Under the pieces are notes generated by a model, which saw nothing but the letters and a program-made list of their open reading frames with translations, ran no database searches and had not been told where the DNA came from. DNA of 24,971 nucleotides. It comes from Coptodactyla brooksi (taxonomy: Eukaryota > Arthropoda > Insecta > Coleoptera > Scarabaeidae). Location: the NCBI GenBank assembly GCA_033557675.1, contig JAWQRM010000279.1, positions 1 through 24,971 of the forward strand. The letters are read 5' to 3'. Positions 10,414 through 19,058 of the stretch are shown one piece after another; position 1 is the stretch's first letter, and each line of letters begins with the position of its first letter. Position numbers and translations under genes: made by a program.

Positions 10414-10546
10414 CCATCTATTCCAGCTGTTTTATCGAGAACCAGGCAATTAGTTTTTGTTACATGACTTACTCACAATGCACCTACTCACAATGCTATT
10501 CTCATACGTCAATATTTGGCAAAATACCAATTTTGCCAAATATTGA
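10414..10546. repeat. Local direct duplication, copy 1, with a perfect palindrome
   Basis: CCATCTATTCCAGCTGTTTT, ATTAGTTTTTGTTACATGAC and ATTCTCATACGTCAATATTT all recur at 10754-10860. The right end forms a perfect inverted repeat, 10509-10525 with 10530-10546, arms of 17 bp around a 4-nt loop. Copy 1 carries an extra TTACTCACA segment compared with copy 2. Confidence 0.8.
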
Positions 10547-10753
10547 GTTATAAAATGTAGGAACAGGCTTAATAAAGGGAGGAATTGTCTAAGCATGGGG
10601 TGGGGGTAAGGTAACCAGATACTAAGGGATCATGTCTAGTTAGAAAAGTCGAAAAAATCGATTTTTGTGTTTTTACATATTCTTCTTTGTCAATTGGACC
10701 AAAATTGACAAAGTTATGGGACTGCACAGTAGAAAGCAGCGCGCAGTTGCTAT

Positions 10754-10860
10754 TCCATCTATTCCAGCTGTTTTATCGAGAGTCAGGCAATTAGTTTTTG
10801 TTACATGACAATGCACCTGCTAACAATGCTATTCTCATACGTCAATATTTGGCCAAATAT
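10754..10860. repeat. Local direct duplication, copy 2
   Basis: Matches 10414-10525 over about 107 bp with a few substitutions and a 9-nt gap. It lacks the palindromic second arm that follows copy 1, since CAATATTTGGCCAAAT here leads into unrelated sequence. Confidence 0.8.
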
Positions 10861-11039
10861 AAATTTTAACTATCCAAACTGCAATCAATCAAATAAAATA
10901 CCAAGCGTAGCCTGGAAAGATCACTGGATTTACTTTTAAACTCTGTACCTTCTATAAGGTACAGAGATTAGGTACCTTCTAATATACTTATAATATAATC
11001 GACCTAAAACTTTCTCTTGCTTATTCTGTGTATCAAGGG

Positions 11040-11183
11040 CTTGCTCGTGAACGAATAAAAAACTTCGTTTTTATTGAAAAAAAATAATAAAAATTAAGAG
11101 CCCGAAAAATCACAGTTTTCCTTAAAACGGCCGCCATTTTGTCAAAAATTATTTTTTCAAAAAATCCTTCGTTCACGAGCAAG
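11040..11183. repeat. Short fold-back with perfect 16-bp arms
   Basis: CTTGCTCGTGAACGAA at 11040-11055 and its exact reverse complement TTCGTTCACGAGCAAG at 11168-11183 enclose a 112-bp loop that is A-rich and contains ACGGCCGCCATTTTGTC. It may be a small nested MITE. Confidence 0.6.
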
Positions 11184-11569
11184 ATATATTCGTGTACTAA
11201 CAGAATCTTTGTTGGATTTTAATATAAGATGATTTGGCTTCGGGCTATCGTGTACACAGCACAACATCTCTGAAAAATCAGGTTTCCTTGAAGTGGCCGT
11301 AAGTTCCTTTAACTTACAATGTTTTTCAACGAAAAGAATTTTGAATATTGTTCAATTTATGTACTTTTAATATCAATATATTGTTGTAAGAAAAACTAGT
11401 TGGAACATTCTTATAAAAATCCCCGAAAACCACGCTTTTTTCCACCTTGCAACTAGACATGACCCCTTTATAGTAATGTGTTTGCAAATATTATTGGACA
11501 TTTATTCATGAGGTCCCAATTTGCTAGAATTCAATATTCGAATAACAATCTGTTATCCTACCTGCTTAC

Positions 11570-12110
11570 CCGATCGATACTTTTACAGTGCGGGTTCATA
11601 CAAATTAACCATCCTCACTGACTGTTTACCAAGACGAAGTGGACGTCCATTGTGGACATAAAACGGCGAACAAGTCAGAGTTGAAAACAATTTGTCGAAA
11701 ACCGCTTATCCGTCGTTGTTTTCGCGCTCGGGCAATGGAGGGCGCTGGGTGCAGTAAGGGGGAAAAGCGCTGTTGAACACATTAGCTTTAATTAAATCGG
11801 CGTTTGCAGGCTGCCCGGACAAAAAGCCCCGGCGTCGATATTTTCACCCTACAGTCCCAGCTTTTAGCAGCTGTACTTCATGCTTATATCCTTTCGAGAG
11901 CGCAACGCTGTCGATGCGGGACGGACGCCTGCGAAATGGGTCAATAACTAAATTGGAAACCCGGCAAGGTTTAATTGTCCGGAATAATAAAAAGAAAAAG
12001 CCCAACAACGGTCGGAATTTCCCGTATTAACGTCGGAAGCTCGTTTCTACGTGACCACGTTTCGGATTTCCGGCTTTACGGCGATAACGATATCAAAACA
12101 ATTCCGAAGA
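11570..12110. other. G+C-richer unique-looking segment
   Basis: Frequent CpG words (TTCGCGCTCGGGC near 11719, GACGGACGCCTGCGAAATGG near 11920, CCGGCTTTACGGCGATAACG near 12070) stand out from the AT-rich flanks. An 85-codon plus frame (11773-12030) matches nothing I know. Homeodomain-like TTAATTAAAT occurs at about 11788. It resembles a conserved non-coding block more than an exon. Confidence 0.35.
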
Positions 12111-12785
12111 ATAAAGAATGTTTCCTATAAAACTAATTACATTTAAAAAAACCAATAGATTAGTGAAAAGCTCCAATTGCCTTGTAGTCGTAGTTCGCGT
12201 TCCCATTTGAAACTGGATTTGACTGAAGTTCCTCAATCTGTGGCACACAAAATCCTAACGGCAGGTGCAAATGAAAGAAATTTCTGACAGGGTGGGTATA
12301 GCAGTAAAGGAAACTCTATAGAATGTATAGAAAAAGATCTGATCCAAACGTAGTGTTATGGAAAAAATTTTTTTTATTGTAAATTATTTGTTAAGAAATT
12401 ATGTGTAAATACTTCCATACCAAATGAGTTGGAATTAAATCAGTGAAATTAGAATGTTCCTAGAAAAAGGAATGCCTATAATACGTACTAACTCAATTTC
12501 AATTGGGGAAATTATACTTCAGGAACCTTACAGTGAACCCATAAATAGAACCCTAGAGATATAATAAAGACTTCGAATTAATATAACATACATACATCCA
12601 TAACAAACACTTTGCAAACTAGTTTACTTGAAACAAATATGTAAAAAAATTCTTTACAGTACAGTCAAATTCGGCTGACAAACAAATCTTGTCAATATTC
12701 GTGGTAAACGATAGTGAAGAGTTAAATACTACTTAGATATGCAATTTCACCATTGCAACATCCTTTATCATATACTGATGCACTA
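12111..12785. other. AT-rich spacer, nothing recognised
   Basis: No coding frame, RNA gene or repeat partner identified. Confidence 0.4.
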
Positions 12786-12787
12786 TA

Positions 12788-13983
12788 CTGGTTGTCCGCA
12801 TATTATTTGAGCTTTACATTGAATAATTGTGGCAGCACCGTACGTTTGCCAATGCGACAAACGTATACTGTACACTGGACAGCCTTGATATCCAGTTCAG
12901 ACGTCAGTAATTCATTTCCGGTGTCACAAGTTTAGCTGCATCTATTATTTTAGCCCGCAGGGTAATCAAATTTTCTGCTCCCGCATGACCATAAATGGTT
13001 TGTTTCAGAAACCCCCAGAGAAAAAACTGTTCGGGGATAAATCTGGACACCTTGGGGGCCATTTAATATCCCCTGTGTAGTCATAATGCGGCTTGGAAAA
13101 GAATTTGTTAAAAATTCGACAGCCGTCTTGCTAAAACCAAACAGTTACCAAGTCTATTGCAGGAATGTTCTGAATAGCTGGAACTATTTGCGTTTCAAGT
13201 AAGTCGCGATATTTCTGGGCATTTAAGGACCCATAAAAAAAGGACCTATTAAATGGTCACCAAGACTCCAGCCCAAGCATTAAGTTCTTGGGGATATTGG
13301 GTGTGTACTGAAAAACTATTATGCAAATTTTCGCGACATCAGTAACGTGTTTTCCGTGTAATGGAAAAGTATTCTCATCGATGAAAACAATATTTGCAAT
13401 AAAGTTTTCATCTTGATTAGCCTTTCCCGTTCGAACTCACAAAATTCCATTCTGCGAATCTTATCCTCGGGAAATATCTCTTGACTTTTTCCCTACGTAA
13501 AACTCTTATAGCCCTGCTTCCGCAAAACTTCTAACACAGTTGTTTTGCAAACACCCAATCTCACCGCAACTTGTCTACTTGATGTTGTATCATAAGCTTC
13601 CACGATATCACAAACCATTTCACTTTTCCAGTGAGACCACTCTTAAGTGGCATTTCGAGCACTACTATGACACTTTTCGTACATTGACACAATATTCAAA
13701 ATTGTCTGCCTAATAACAACTCCAAATAACTCCACTCATTCTTTTGCAGAATTACCTTGATAATACCACTTAATCATTTACAATTTATCACCGGAAGTAA
13801 AAACCCCCATTTTAAATTTACACTCACTATTGTCTACGAAAACCAATATCTTCTACAGTGGTCAATAGTAGATAAGACATTTCTCGCCCGTCCAAGTTTC
13901 ACGATGTATGTATACCCCCTCTTTCATATACTGTTGACCCCTCAAATAAATGACTCATGTCTAGAACTCACGCGGACACGGAG
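12788..13983 (-). mobile_element. Decayed Tc1/mariner-like element
   Basis: The left end CTGGTTGTCCGCAT follows TA at 12786-12787. The right end, read in reverse complement, is CTCCGTGTCCGCGT and is followed by TA at 13984-13985. The ends agree at about 10 of 14 positions, so they are a degraded inverted repeat. The span of about 1.2 kb suits a Tc1/mariner element and encloses a minus-strand transposase remnant. The end assignment is less certain than the family. Confidence 0.55.
12904..13621 (-). pseudogene. Tc1/mariner-like transposase, multiple frameshifts and stops
   Basis: Minus-strand frames give, in order, a helix-turn-helix (DIVEAYDTTSSRQVAVRLGV, then CKTTVLEVLRKQGYKS), the first catalytic block DENFIANIVFIDENTFPLHG, LNAQKYRDLLETQIVPAIQN, VTVWF, a stop, QDG with the second Asp, then IKWPPRCPDLSPN. 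In the next frame it ends FFLWGFLKQTIYGHAGAENL and a TGA at 12904-12906. The order and motifs are those of the DUF4817-type or similar Tc1/mariner transposases. At least three frameshifts and several in-frame stops are present. The expected Asp after SPN is Ser. It is long dead. Confidence 0.82.
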
Positions 13984-13985
13984 TA

Positions 13986-14181
13986 TATTCCCTTGGTATA
14001 TACCACCATCAATTATTTACTGACATCAATAGTAAATTTGTTTGGTTACCACTATTCCACAATGATACTTAAACACGACTGAAGTTTAGAATCTGTCATA
14101 ACATCTGTCACATCACTCACTGTAGAGCAAATATTTGGATTTGTGGCGATTGTAGTAGGCATATTTTATTACTCGTTAAAT
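13986..14181. other. Spacer, nothing recognised
   Basis: No gene seen between the Tc1/mariner remnant and the next repeat. Confidence 0.4.
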
Positions 14182-14281
14182 ATTGAAACAATTAATGTTT
14201 CAATGTTTAATTTAAGGAGGGAAACAACATCAACAATTTAGATAGTTGAACATGAATCCATAGAACGATTTACTGAAATCC
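14182..14281. repeat. Direct repeat, first copy
   Basis: ATTGAAACAATTAATGTTTC followed by AATTTAAGGAGGGAAACAAC and ATAGAACGATT recurs in the same orientation at 15679-15782 with few substitutions. The first 23 bp form a small palindrome (ATTGAAAC and GTTTCAAT arms). The copies are about 1.5 kb apart and may bracket a single insertion. Confidence 0.75.
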
Positions 14282-14395
14282 CATGGGACTTGGTTTCTGA
14301 AATGTTTCTGCTAAAATGGTGAAAATTGGCTTGAATGACTCCACAAGCAATGAGCATTCTAGGTCTAGATGTATATGGTCATAGTTGATTCTTAA

Positions 14396-14510
14396 ACGTT
14401 GTTTCTCTTCTGCTGTTGAGTGCAGGGCATTCACATAGAAAGACCATAAATGTCTCATCCTCTGCTTCATATCTTCTGTAAGTTACAGAGTTCGATAGGC
14501 GCAAGTTAAG
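14396..14510 (-). pseudogene. LINE-like ORF2 C-terminal scrap
   Basis: On the minus strand the frame reads YRRYEAEDETFMVFLCECPA then LNSRRETTFKNQL and a stop. The pattern EDET..H.LCECPAL..RR is the cysteine-rich segment after the RNase H/reverse transcriptase region in jockey- and R1-like insect LINEs. Here the first Cys positions are lost (Tyr and Ser where Cys would be expected) and His is Val, so it has decayed. No reverse transcriptase motif survives nearby. The family match rests on this short motif. Confidence 0.5.
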
Positions 14511-14511
14511 A

Positions 14512-15678
14512 ATGTGCTTTCATGCAAATTTTTATGGAGATACATGTGAATTGCACCACGTACCTGACAATAGAGAGAAGAATATCCAAATAGTAAGAAT
14601 CATAAGAAAAAACAAAAATACTCAAAATTCACAAAGACCTAGAAATATTCCCAAAAGCTCTGAAAAATCCCACAATAAACATCCAGTTAAATACGAGTTC
14701 TCATCTTGTATTCCAACCAATAAAACTTCTACAATAGAAATACAATACAACGCAACATACATCAAAAAAGAAAACTAATATCAAATTCTAACTTCTCAGA
14801 TGTGCTTAACTTCTAACTTTATTTAATAAGTTTTAATCATTTTAACATTCTTTGTGTTAAACCCAGGGCTTTAGTAATGATTTTAAATTTTGATTATTTC
14901 ATCTTATTTTACATCAGAATATTTTGTATACTAATAATTTCTGTTTTATCCATCGATTTAAGATGAATTTTCAATAATTGTTCATGTTTACGTAAGAAAT
15001 AGAAAATATTTTATCAATATTATATACGTGAGTAAGAAGTGTACATAGAGCAAAAAACTCTGCACTTATTCATTCAAGTGAATTTTGATATTTTGGGATC
15101 TTCCACGATCTAACTATTATAATGAAAGTCAAGATTATAAAATCAGTGATATCTCATATTACACCTGCATAAGACACAATCTAATATAAAAATATACCAT
15201 TACATCTGAAACGGATTGAAGTACTCTCAACCTTGAAGCATCGTCACCAATTTGCTTTTTCCATTTCACTAGCATGGCAAACAATCTGGAAATAATGTTA
15301 CTACTCGACTGCTTCTTTGCCCTTTTCTTATTATCGTTATTATTTCAGACTTTTCTAATTTTCTTCTTTTATTTCTTCTTTTAAGACTTAAATGATGCAC
15401 CAGATTCATCAGTTCTATTAGATCCATTTGTAACTACTTGCTCATATTGTAAGTGCTATAAAGTGAAGTTTTGTATTTTGCTTTTAGCTCACATAAATAC
15501 TGAAAGACTCTCTTAGCTGCACTCCGTTGAAATATACAGTTCTTGTAAAACTAGTCGGCTGAGGAGCTGTTAAGAAGAAGCGGTGTTTGTGCAGGAGTGT
15601 TAAGGCTTCTGCACAAATTCCTGCTAACCGATTTTTGTCAAATTTATGGTTGATGCCGTTTGCCTCCGCAAATTGACT
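14512..15678. other. AT-rich stretch between two direct repeats, no gene recognised
   Basis: The largest plus frame (14512-14778, 88 codons) is low complexity, rich in Lys, Asn and Ser, and matches no family. The pyrimidine-rich tract around 15315-15385 resembles a splice acceptor region but has no exon I can support. Confidence 0.4.
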
Positions 15679-15782
15679 ATTGAAACAATTAATGTTTCAA
15701 TATTTAATTTAAGGAGGGAAACAACATCAACCATTTAGTAGATAATTGAACATGAATTCATAGAACGATTGACTTAAATCCC
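15679..15782. repeat. Direct repeat, second copy
   Basis: Same orientation and order as 14182-14281, with a short GTAGATAAT difference after CATTTA. See the first copy. Confidence 0.75.
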
Positions 15783-16093
15783 TACAACGGGCAACTACAA
15801 AAATCTAGAAAAATTAAACGAAAATTTCAGGGTGACTACATATGTGACCTTAATGAGTATAGTTGTAATCATGTGATTTACATTAACTTACTTTAAGTGA
15901 AACGTCTAAAAACGTAGCTTTAGCACTAAAATCGGTTTAAAGTCTGTTTTTTAATTTTTGCAAGTCTGTGTGGAGCTCTTTCAAACATCTCAGGGATACA
16001 TTATTTTCTGTCTGGCTTCCTTTATAATTCCTCTAACAGACAACGTATAATTAATGTAAAAGAGGTCATAATTCCTGTAAAAGTATCATTATA
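15783..16093. other. AT-rich spacer, nothing recognised
   Basis: No gene or repeat partner identified. Confidence 0.4.
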
Positions 16094-16240
16094 CAGTGCG
16101 AGCGAGAATGATTGAACGTATTTGGTACCCCTGATTTTGGTAATTGTCACTAAGGGAATTGCTCACCCTGCGTCCTCTGTCATTTTCGAGTTGTCAAAAC
16201 CGTAAAATTGTAAACACTGAACCATTGCCGTTCGTCTGGT

Positions 16241-16248
16241 TATATAAA
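16241..16248 (+). promoter_or_regulatory. Probable TATA box of the DUF4817-type element
   Basis: TATATAAA lies about 90 bp upstream of a splice-donor-like site and 150 bp upstream of the ATG at 16391. The initiator-like TTCATTGG at 16252-16259 is closer than the usual 25-30 bp, so the start site is uncertain. Confidence 0.4.
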
Positions 16249-16328
16249 TTGTTCATTGGTGTTTACTCACTTTGCGATCGAAAATCGGTAATTTTCATTA
16301 CCACCGTTCGTGTAGATTGCTACCTTCC

Positions 16329-16384
16329 GTAAGTCATGTAAAATAACGATAATTAATCACGATCAAAACGTGTTACATTTTTAG
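16329..16384 (+). other. Probable 5' UTR intron
   Basis: A consensus donor (CCG, then GTAAGT at 16329-16334) and an acceptor (ACATTTTTAG ending at 16384) bound a 56-nt AT-rich sequence just before the start codon at 16391. The length is typical of small insect introns. Confidence 0.5.
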
Positions 16385-16390
16385 GTTAAT

Positions 16391-16702
16391 ATGGTTTTTA
16401 CTGAAGAACACGATAAGTTCTTATTAGAAGCTTATTTTCGAAGCGGAGAACGTGACGAGAATGGATTGTGGCAATACAGTTTTCATTCTTGCTTTAATCA
16501 ATTCCTGATTGAATTTCCCAACGAACAATTGGTTTACGGTGAATCGTTTCCTCAACATGTGCGCCGATTAGTATCTCGCTATCGCCAAACTGGTTCCGTT
16601 ACCAAAGGAAAGTCAAGTGGGAGATCTACCATTCTTACACAAGATGTTGTGGGTGATATTCAAGTCAGGTTAGAGGCGAGTCCAACAAAACCTTTGCCGT
16701 AG
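16391..16702 (+). CDS. DUF4817-type transposase, N-terminal domain only
   Basis: The 103-residue ORF begins MVFTEEHDKFLLEAYFRSGE and ends with a stop formed at the junction. The first 80 residues fit the DUF4817 helix-turn-helix found at the N-terminus of many insect Tc1/mariner-like transposases: a MVF start, an LxxF/YP segment (FLIEFPNEQLVYGESFPQHV) and RLVSRYRQTGSV. It continues GKSSGRSTILTQDVVGDIQV, the usual linker. The protein should run on into the second helix-turn-helix and DDE domain, but it stops four codons before the Tigger repeats. The coding stretch itself has no stops. Without the catalytic domain it could at most bind DNA, so I regard it as a truncated gene. Confidence 0.7.
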   Translation: MVFTEEHDKFLLEAYFRSGERDENGLWQYSFHSCFNQFLIEFPNEQLVYGESFPQHVRRLVSRYRQTGSVTKGKSSGRSTILTQDVVGDIQVRLEASPTKPLP

Positions 16703-16705
16703 AAC

Positions 16706-16740
16706 GGGGCTACTTGAGACAGTGGGGGCTACTTGAGACA
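16706..16740 (+). repeat. Tandem pair of the 16-mer, left end of Tigger
   Basis: GGGGCTACTTGAGACA at 16706-16721 and again at 16725-16740, same orientation, 3-nt spacer. The second copy is the likely terminal inverted repeat, preceded by CAGTG. Confidence 0.9.
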
Positions 16741-17067
16741 GTTTTCAGTAAAGTGTTTATTTGTTGTATTTTTTTTTGTTGTGTATTGTTTGTCTGTAAT
16801 TGAATAAACTTTTCCTATACTGTTTTGAATGCTCTTTCAAATGCGAATATTTTCGCTTAATGTATTTGCTTTGTTTTGTTTTTATATGCTTTGAACTGCT
16901 CACAGATTTTTTCACTGAATTTCGGCATGGTCAAACTTTAAATTGCCAACACATATGAGTACATTTTCAGATGATTCTTTTAAATGTTTTTAATAGAAAA
17001 AAAGATGCTCTTTCTAATGATGTATTACTCATGCATGCAGTTTTATTGCTTCTTGAGATATCTTTGA

Positions 17068-17116
17068 TGTCTCAAGTAGCCCCCGGAAAACCTGCAAAAG
17101 GGGGCTACTTGAGACA
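17068..17116. promoter_or_regulatory. Palindromic pair of the 16-mer just upstream of the transposase
   Basis: A reverse copy (17068-17083) and a forward copy (17101-17116) face each other across 17 nt. The final A of the forward copy is the first base of an ATG at 17116-17118 that is in frame with the transposase. A degenerate forward relative (11 of 16) sits at 17045-17060. The position suggests binding sites near the promoter or 5' UTR; what binds them is inferred, most likely the element's own transposase. Confidence 0.6.
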
Positions 17117-17136
17117 TGTGTAATAAATCTTCTAAT

Positions 17137-17153
17137 TTGTTTGTTTTTCACAG
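17137..17153 (+). promoter_or_regulatory. Likely 3' splice site before the transposase start
   Basis: A T-rich tract ends in TTTTTCACAG at 17153, two bases before ATG 17155. If used, the upstream ATG at 17116 is intronic and the protein starts MRNYKRKLG. No strong donor was identified with confidence between 16741 and 17100. Confidence 0.45.
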
Positions 17154-17154
17154 A

Positions 17155-18951
17155 ATGCGTAATTATAAGAGAAAATTAGGTGCTAGGAAGTATAGGGATT
17201 ATACTCCGGAAGATTTAGCTGAAGCCGTTCAAGCTTGCCGTGATGGGATGTCGCTCAGAGATGCTGAAAGTGCTTATGGAATTTCAAGAGCAACATTGAA
17301 CAGAAAATTGCGTCAGCAGCACATGAGTACACCTGGACATCCAACTGCCTTTTCAACAGAAGAAGAATTGATGATCAAAGATTGCATTGTCCTGGTTTCA
17401 AGCTGGGGATTTCCAATGACGAAAAATGATTTGCGGCACTTTGTGAAGGATTATTTGGATAGAAAAAACGTCACAATAACAGCTTTTCCAAATAATTTGC
17501 CCGGATCTGGTTGGGTTGATTCGTTTTTGAAAAGAAACAAAGATTACTTAAGCACTCGCCTGGCAAACAACATCAAAAGAGCAAGAGCAAATGTTGGTCC
17601 AGAAGATATAAAAGTCTACTTTGACAATTTGTCCGAAACTTTGAAAGATATTCCGCCTGAAAATATATTCAACTATGATGAAACCAATTTATCGGATGAT
17701 CCAGGTCGGAAAAAAGTGATTGCAAAACGTGGTGCAAAGTATGTGGACTTGGTTCAAAATAGTACAAAAGCTTCAATTTCGATCATGTTTTGTGGATCAG
17801 CCAGTGGCCATATGCTTCCACCCTACACAGTTTACAAAGCCGAAAACATGTGGAATAGCTGGTGCACCGGAGGACCAAGGGGTTCACGTTTCAATCGGTC
17901 CAAAAGTGGTTGGTTTGAAGGCCCCCATTTTCAAGATTGGTTCGAAAAGATATTTTTGCATCACACCAGAAATCTTGCTGGTGATAAAGTATTGATTGGT
18001 GACAACTTATCTACTCACTTTAATTCCGAAGTTTTACGAAGTGCCAATGAAAACCATGTCAAATTCGTCTGTTTGCCACCCAACTCCACGCACATGTGCC
18101 AACCCTTGGACGTGGCATTTTTTGGTCCATTGAAGAAATATTGGCGAGCAATTCTTGAAAACTTCAAAAGAAATAATCCGAAGATGGCCAATTTAGCTAA
18201 AGATTCGTTTCCTAATTTGTTGAAGGAGCTTATGGAGAAAATCTTTGTCTGTGGACAAGAAAATATGAAAAGTGGTTTTAGAGCCTGTGGAATTTATCCA
18301 TTCAATCCTGACCAAGTATTGAAACGATTGCCTGATTACAATCCACAAGAAAAAGATGGAGAAGCGAACAGTTCAATTATGAGCCAATCATTGATCAGTG
18401 TTTTGGAAAGCTTGAGAAGAGAAAAAAAAGAACGCCGCATTGTCAAGAAGAAGAAGTTGAACGTTGAACCTGGAAAAAGTGTTGTTGTTGACAACTCTGA
18501 ATCTGATGATGACTTGCCAGGGCCTTCTAATCGTTCAAAGAAAGCTCCTATTTTGGAATCAAGTTCTAATGAAAGTGAAAGTGAATCTGATGAAGAATCT
18601 CAGGAAGATGAAGATCAGGCCATGGTTCAGGATCAAAATGTCTACATTGAAGAAATCAAAGATATTAACAGTTTAAAGTTTGGTGACTGGATTGCTGCAA
18701 AATATGAAGAAAAATGGTTTTTAGCCATCATTGAACAAGAAGCAAAAGAAGACCTCGTCTGCTTGAAATTTATTCATCCACATGGCCCAAAAACAAAATT
18801 TCAATGGCCAACTAAAGAAGATTTGTTGTGGGTAGATTTGGAAGCTTTAATTGGAAAATTGAAGGAGCCACCAATGCCTCAAGGCCGGTATTTTGTTATT
18901 GCTCAGGAAGTTTGTAATTACATTCAGAATTTATTATCAGAAATTCACTGA
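17155..18951 (+). CDS. pogo/Tigger-like transposase, intact, 598 aa
   Basis: A DDE-superfamily transposase for cut-and-paste transposition. Residues about 16-55 (YTPEDLAEAVQACRDGMSLR, then AESAYGISRATLNRKLRQQ) form a Pipsqueak-type helix-turn-helix. Residues about 60-155 resemble the CENP-B/Tc5 second DNA-binding domain. The DDE core carries D175 in FNYDETNL, D283 in LIGDNLSTH and D319 in QPLDVAFFGPLKKYW, giving 35 residues between the last two. A basic stretch near 419-432 (RREKKERRIVKKKK) is a likely nuclear signal. An acidic Ser/Glu/Asp linker (about 465-490) follows, then a small C-terminal module from residue 509 (FGDWIAAKYEEKWFLAIIEQ ... FQWPTKEDLLWV) resembling a beta-barrel tail seen on many insect transposon proteins. 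The start is chosen at ATG 17155, just after a splice acceptor (TTTGTTTTTCACAG). The frame is also open from ATG 17116, adding 13 residues. There are no stops or frameshifts. Confidence 0.9.
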   Translation: MRNYKRKLGARKYRDYTPEDLAEAVQACRDGMSLRDAESAYGISRATLNRKLRQQHMSTPGHPTAFSTEEELMIKDCIVLVSSWGFPMTKNDLRHFVKDYLDRKNVTITAFPNNLPGSGWVDSFLKRNKDYLSTRLANNIKRARANVGPEDIKVYFDNLSETLKDIPPENIFNYDETNLSDDPGRKKVIAKRGAKYVDLVQNSTKASISIMFCGSASGHMLPPYTVYKAENMWNSWCTGGPRGSRFNRSKSGWFEGPHFQDWFEKIFLHHTRNLAGDKVLIGDNLSTHFNSEVLRSANENHVKFVCLPPNSTHMCQPLDVAFFGPLKKYWRAILENFKRNNPKMANLAKDSFPNLLKELMEKIFVCGQENMKSGFRACGIYPFNPDQVLKRLPDYNPQEKDGEANSSIMSQSLISVLESLRREKKERRIVKKKKLNVEPGKSVVVDNSESDDDLPGPSNRSKKAPILESSSNESESESDEESQEDEDQAMVQDQNVYIEEIKDINSLKFGDWIAAKYEEKWFLAIIEQEAKEDLVCLKFIHPHGPKTKFQWPTKEDLLWVDLEALIGKLKEPPMPQGRYFVIAQEVCNYIQNLLSEIH

Positions 18952-19058
18952 TTTGTTTACTGTTATTTTTCTCGTCACTATATTTTGTTTGCTAAAATGT
19001 AAAATTGTTTTTTCGTCATTATATTCAAGTGAAAAGTTGTGAAATGTCTTAGGAGTGC

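Larger units (their letters stand above)
10624..11468. mobile_element. Non-autonomous element bounded by an 18-bp inverted repeat
   Basis: AAGGGATCATGTCTAGTT (10624-10641) is mirrored at 11451-11468, whose reverse complement is AAGGGGTCATGTCTAGTT, one mismatch in 18. The interior has no transposase frame. A second, perfect 16-bp inverted pair (11040-11055 and 11168-11183) sits inside. The element also contains copy 2 of the local duplication whose copy 1 lies just outside it. That either means the element captured flanking DNA or that the boundaries are not those of a simple transposon. No clear target-site duplication is visible. Confidence 0.55.
16094..16705 (+). mobile_element. 5' portion of a DUF4817-type Tc1/mariner element
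   Basis: TACAGTGCGAGCGAGAATGA at about 16094 looks like a Tc1/mariner terminus. It is followed by a TATA box, a 5' UTR intron and an N-terminal helix-turn-helix ORF. The remainder of the transposase and the opposite end are not found. Sequence identity stops exactly where the Tigger repeat array begins. Confidence 0.6.

Noticed and set aside
11773..12030. 85-codon plus frame as a host gene
   Set aside because: No recognisable domain, no splice context and an arbitrary composition; kept only as part of a G+C-rich block.
14512..14778. 88-codon Lys/Asn-rich plus frame as a peptide gene
   Set aside because: Low complexity, no signal peptide, no family, and it lies between two repeats in AT-rich DNA.
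17720..17995. 91-codon plus-strand frame inside the Tigger gene
   Set aside because: It is a shadow of the transposase in another frame, with no family match.
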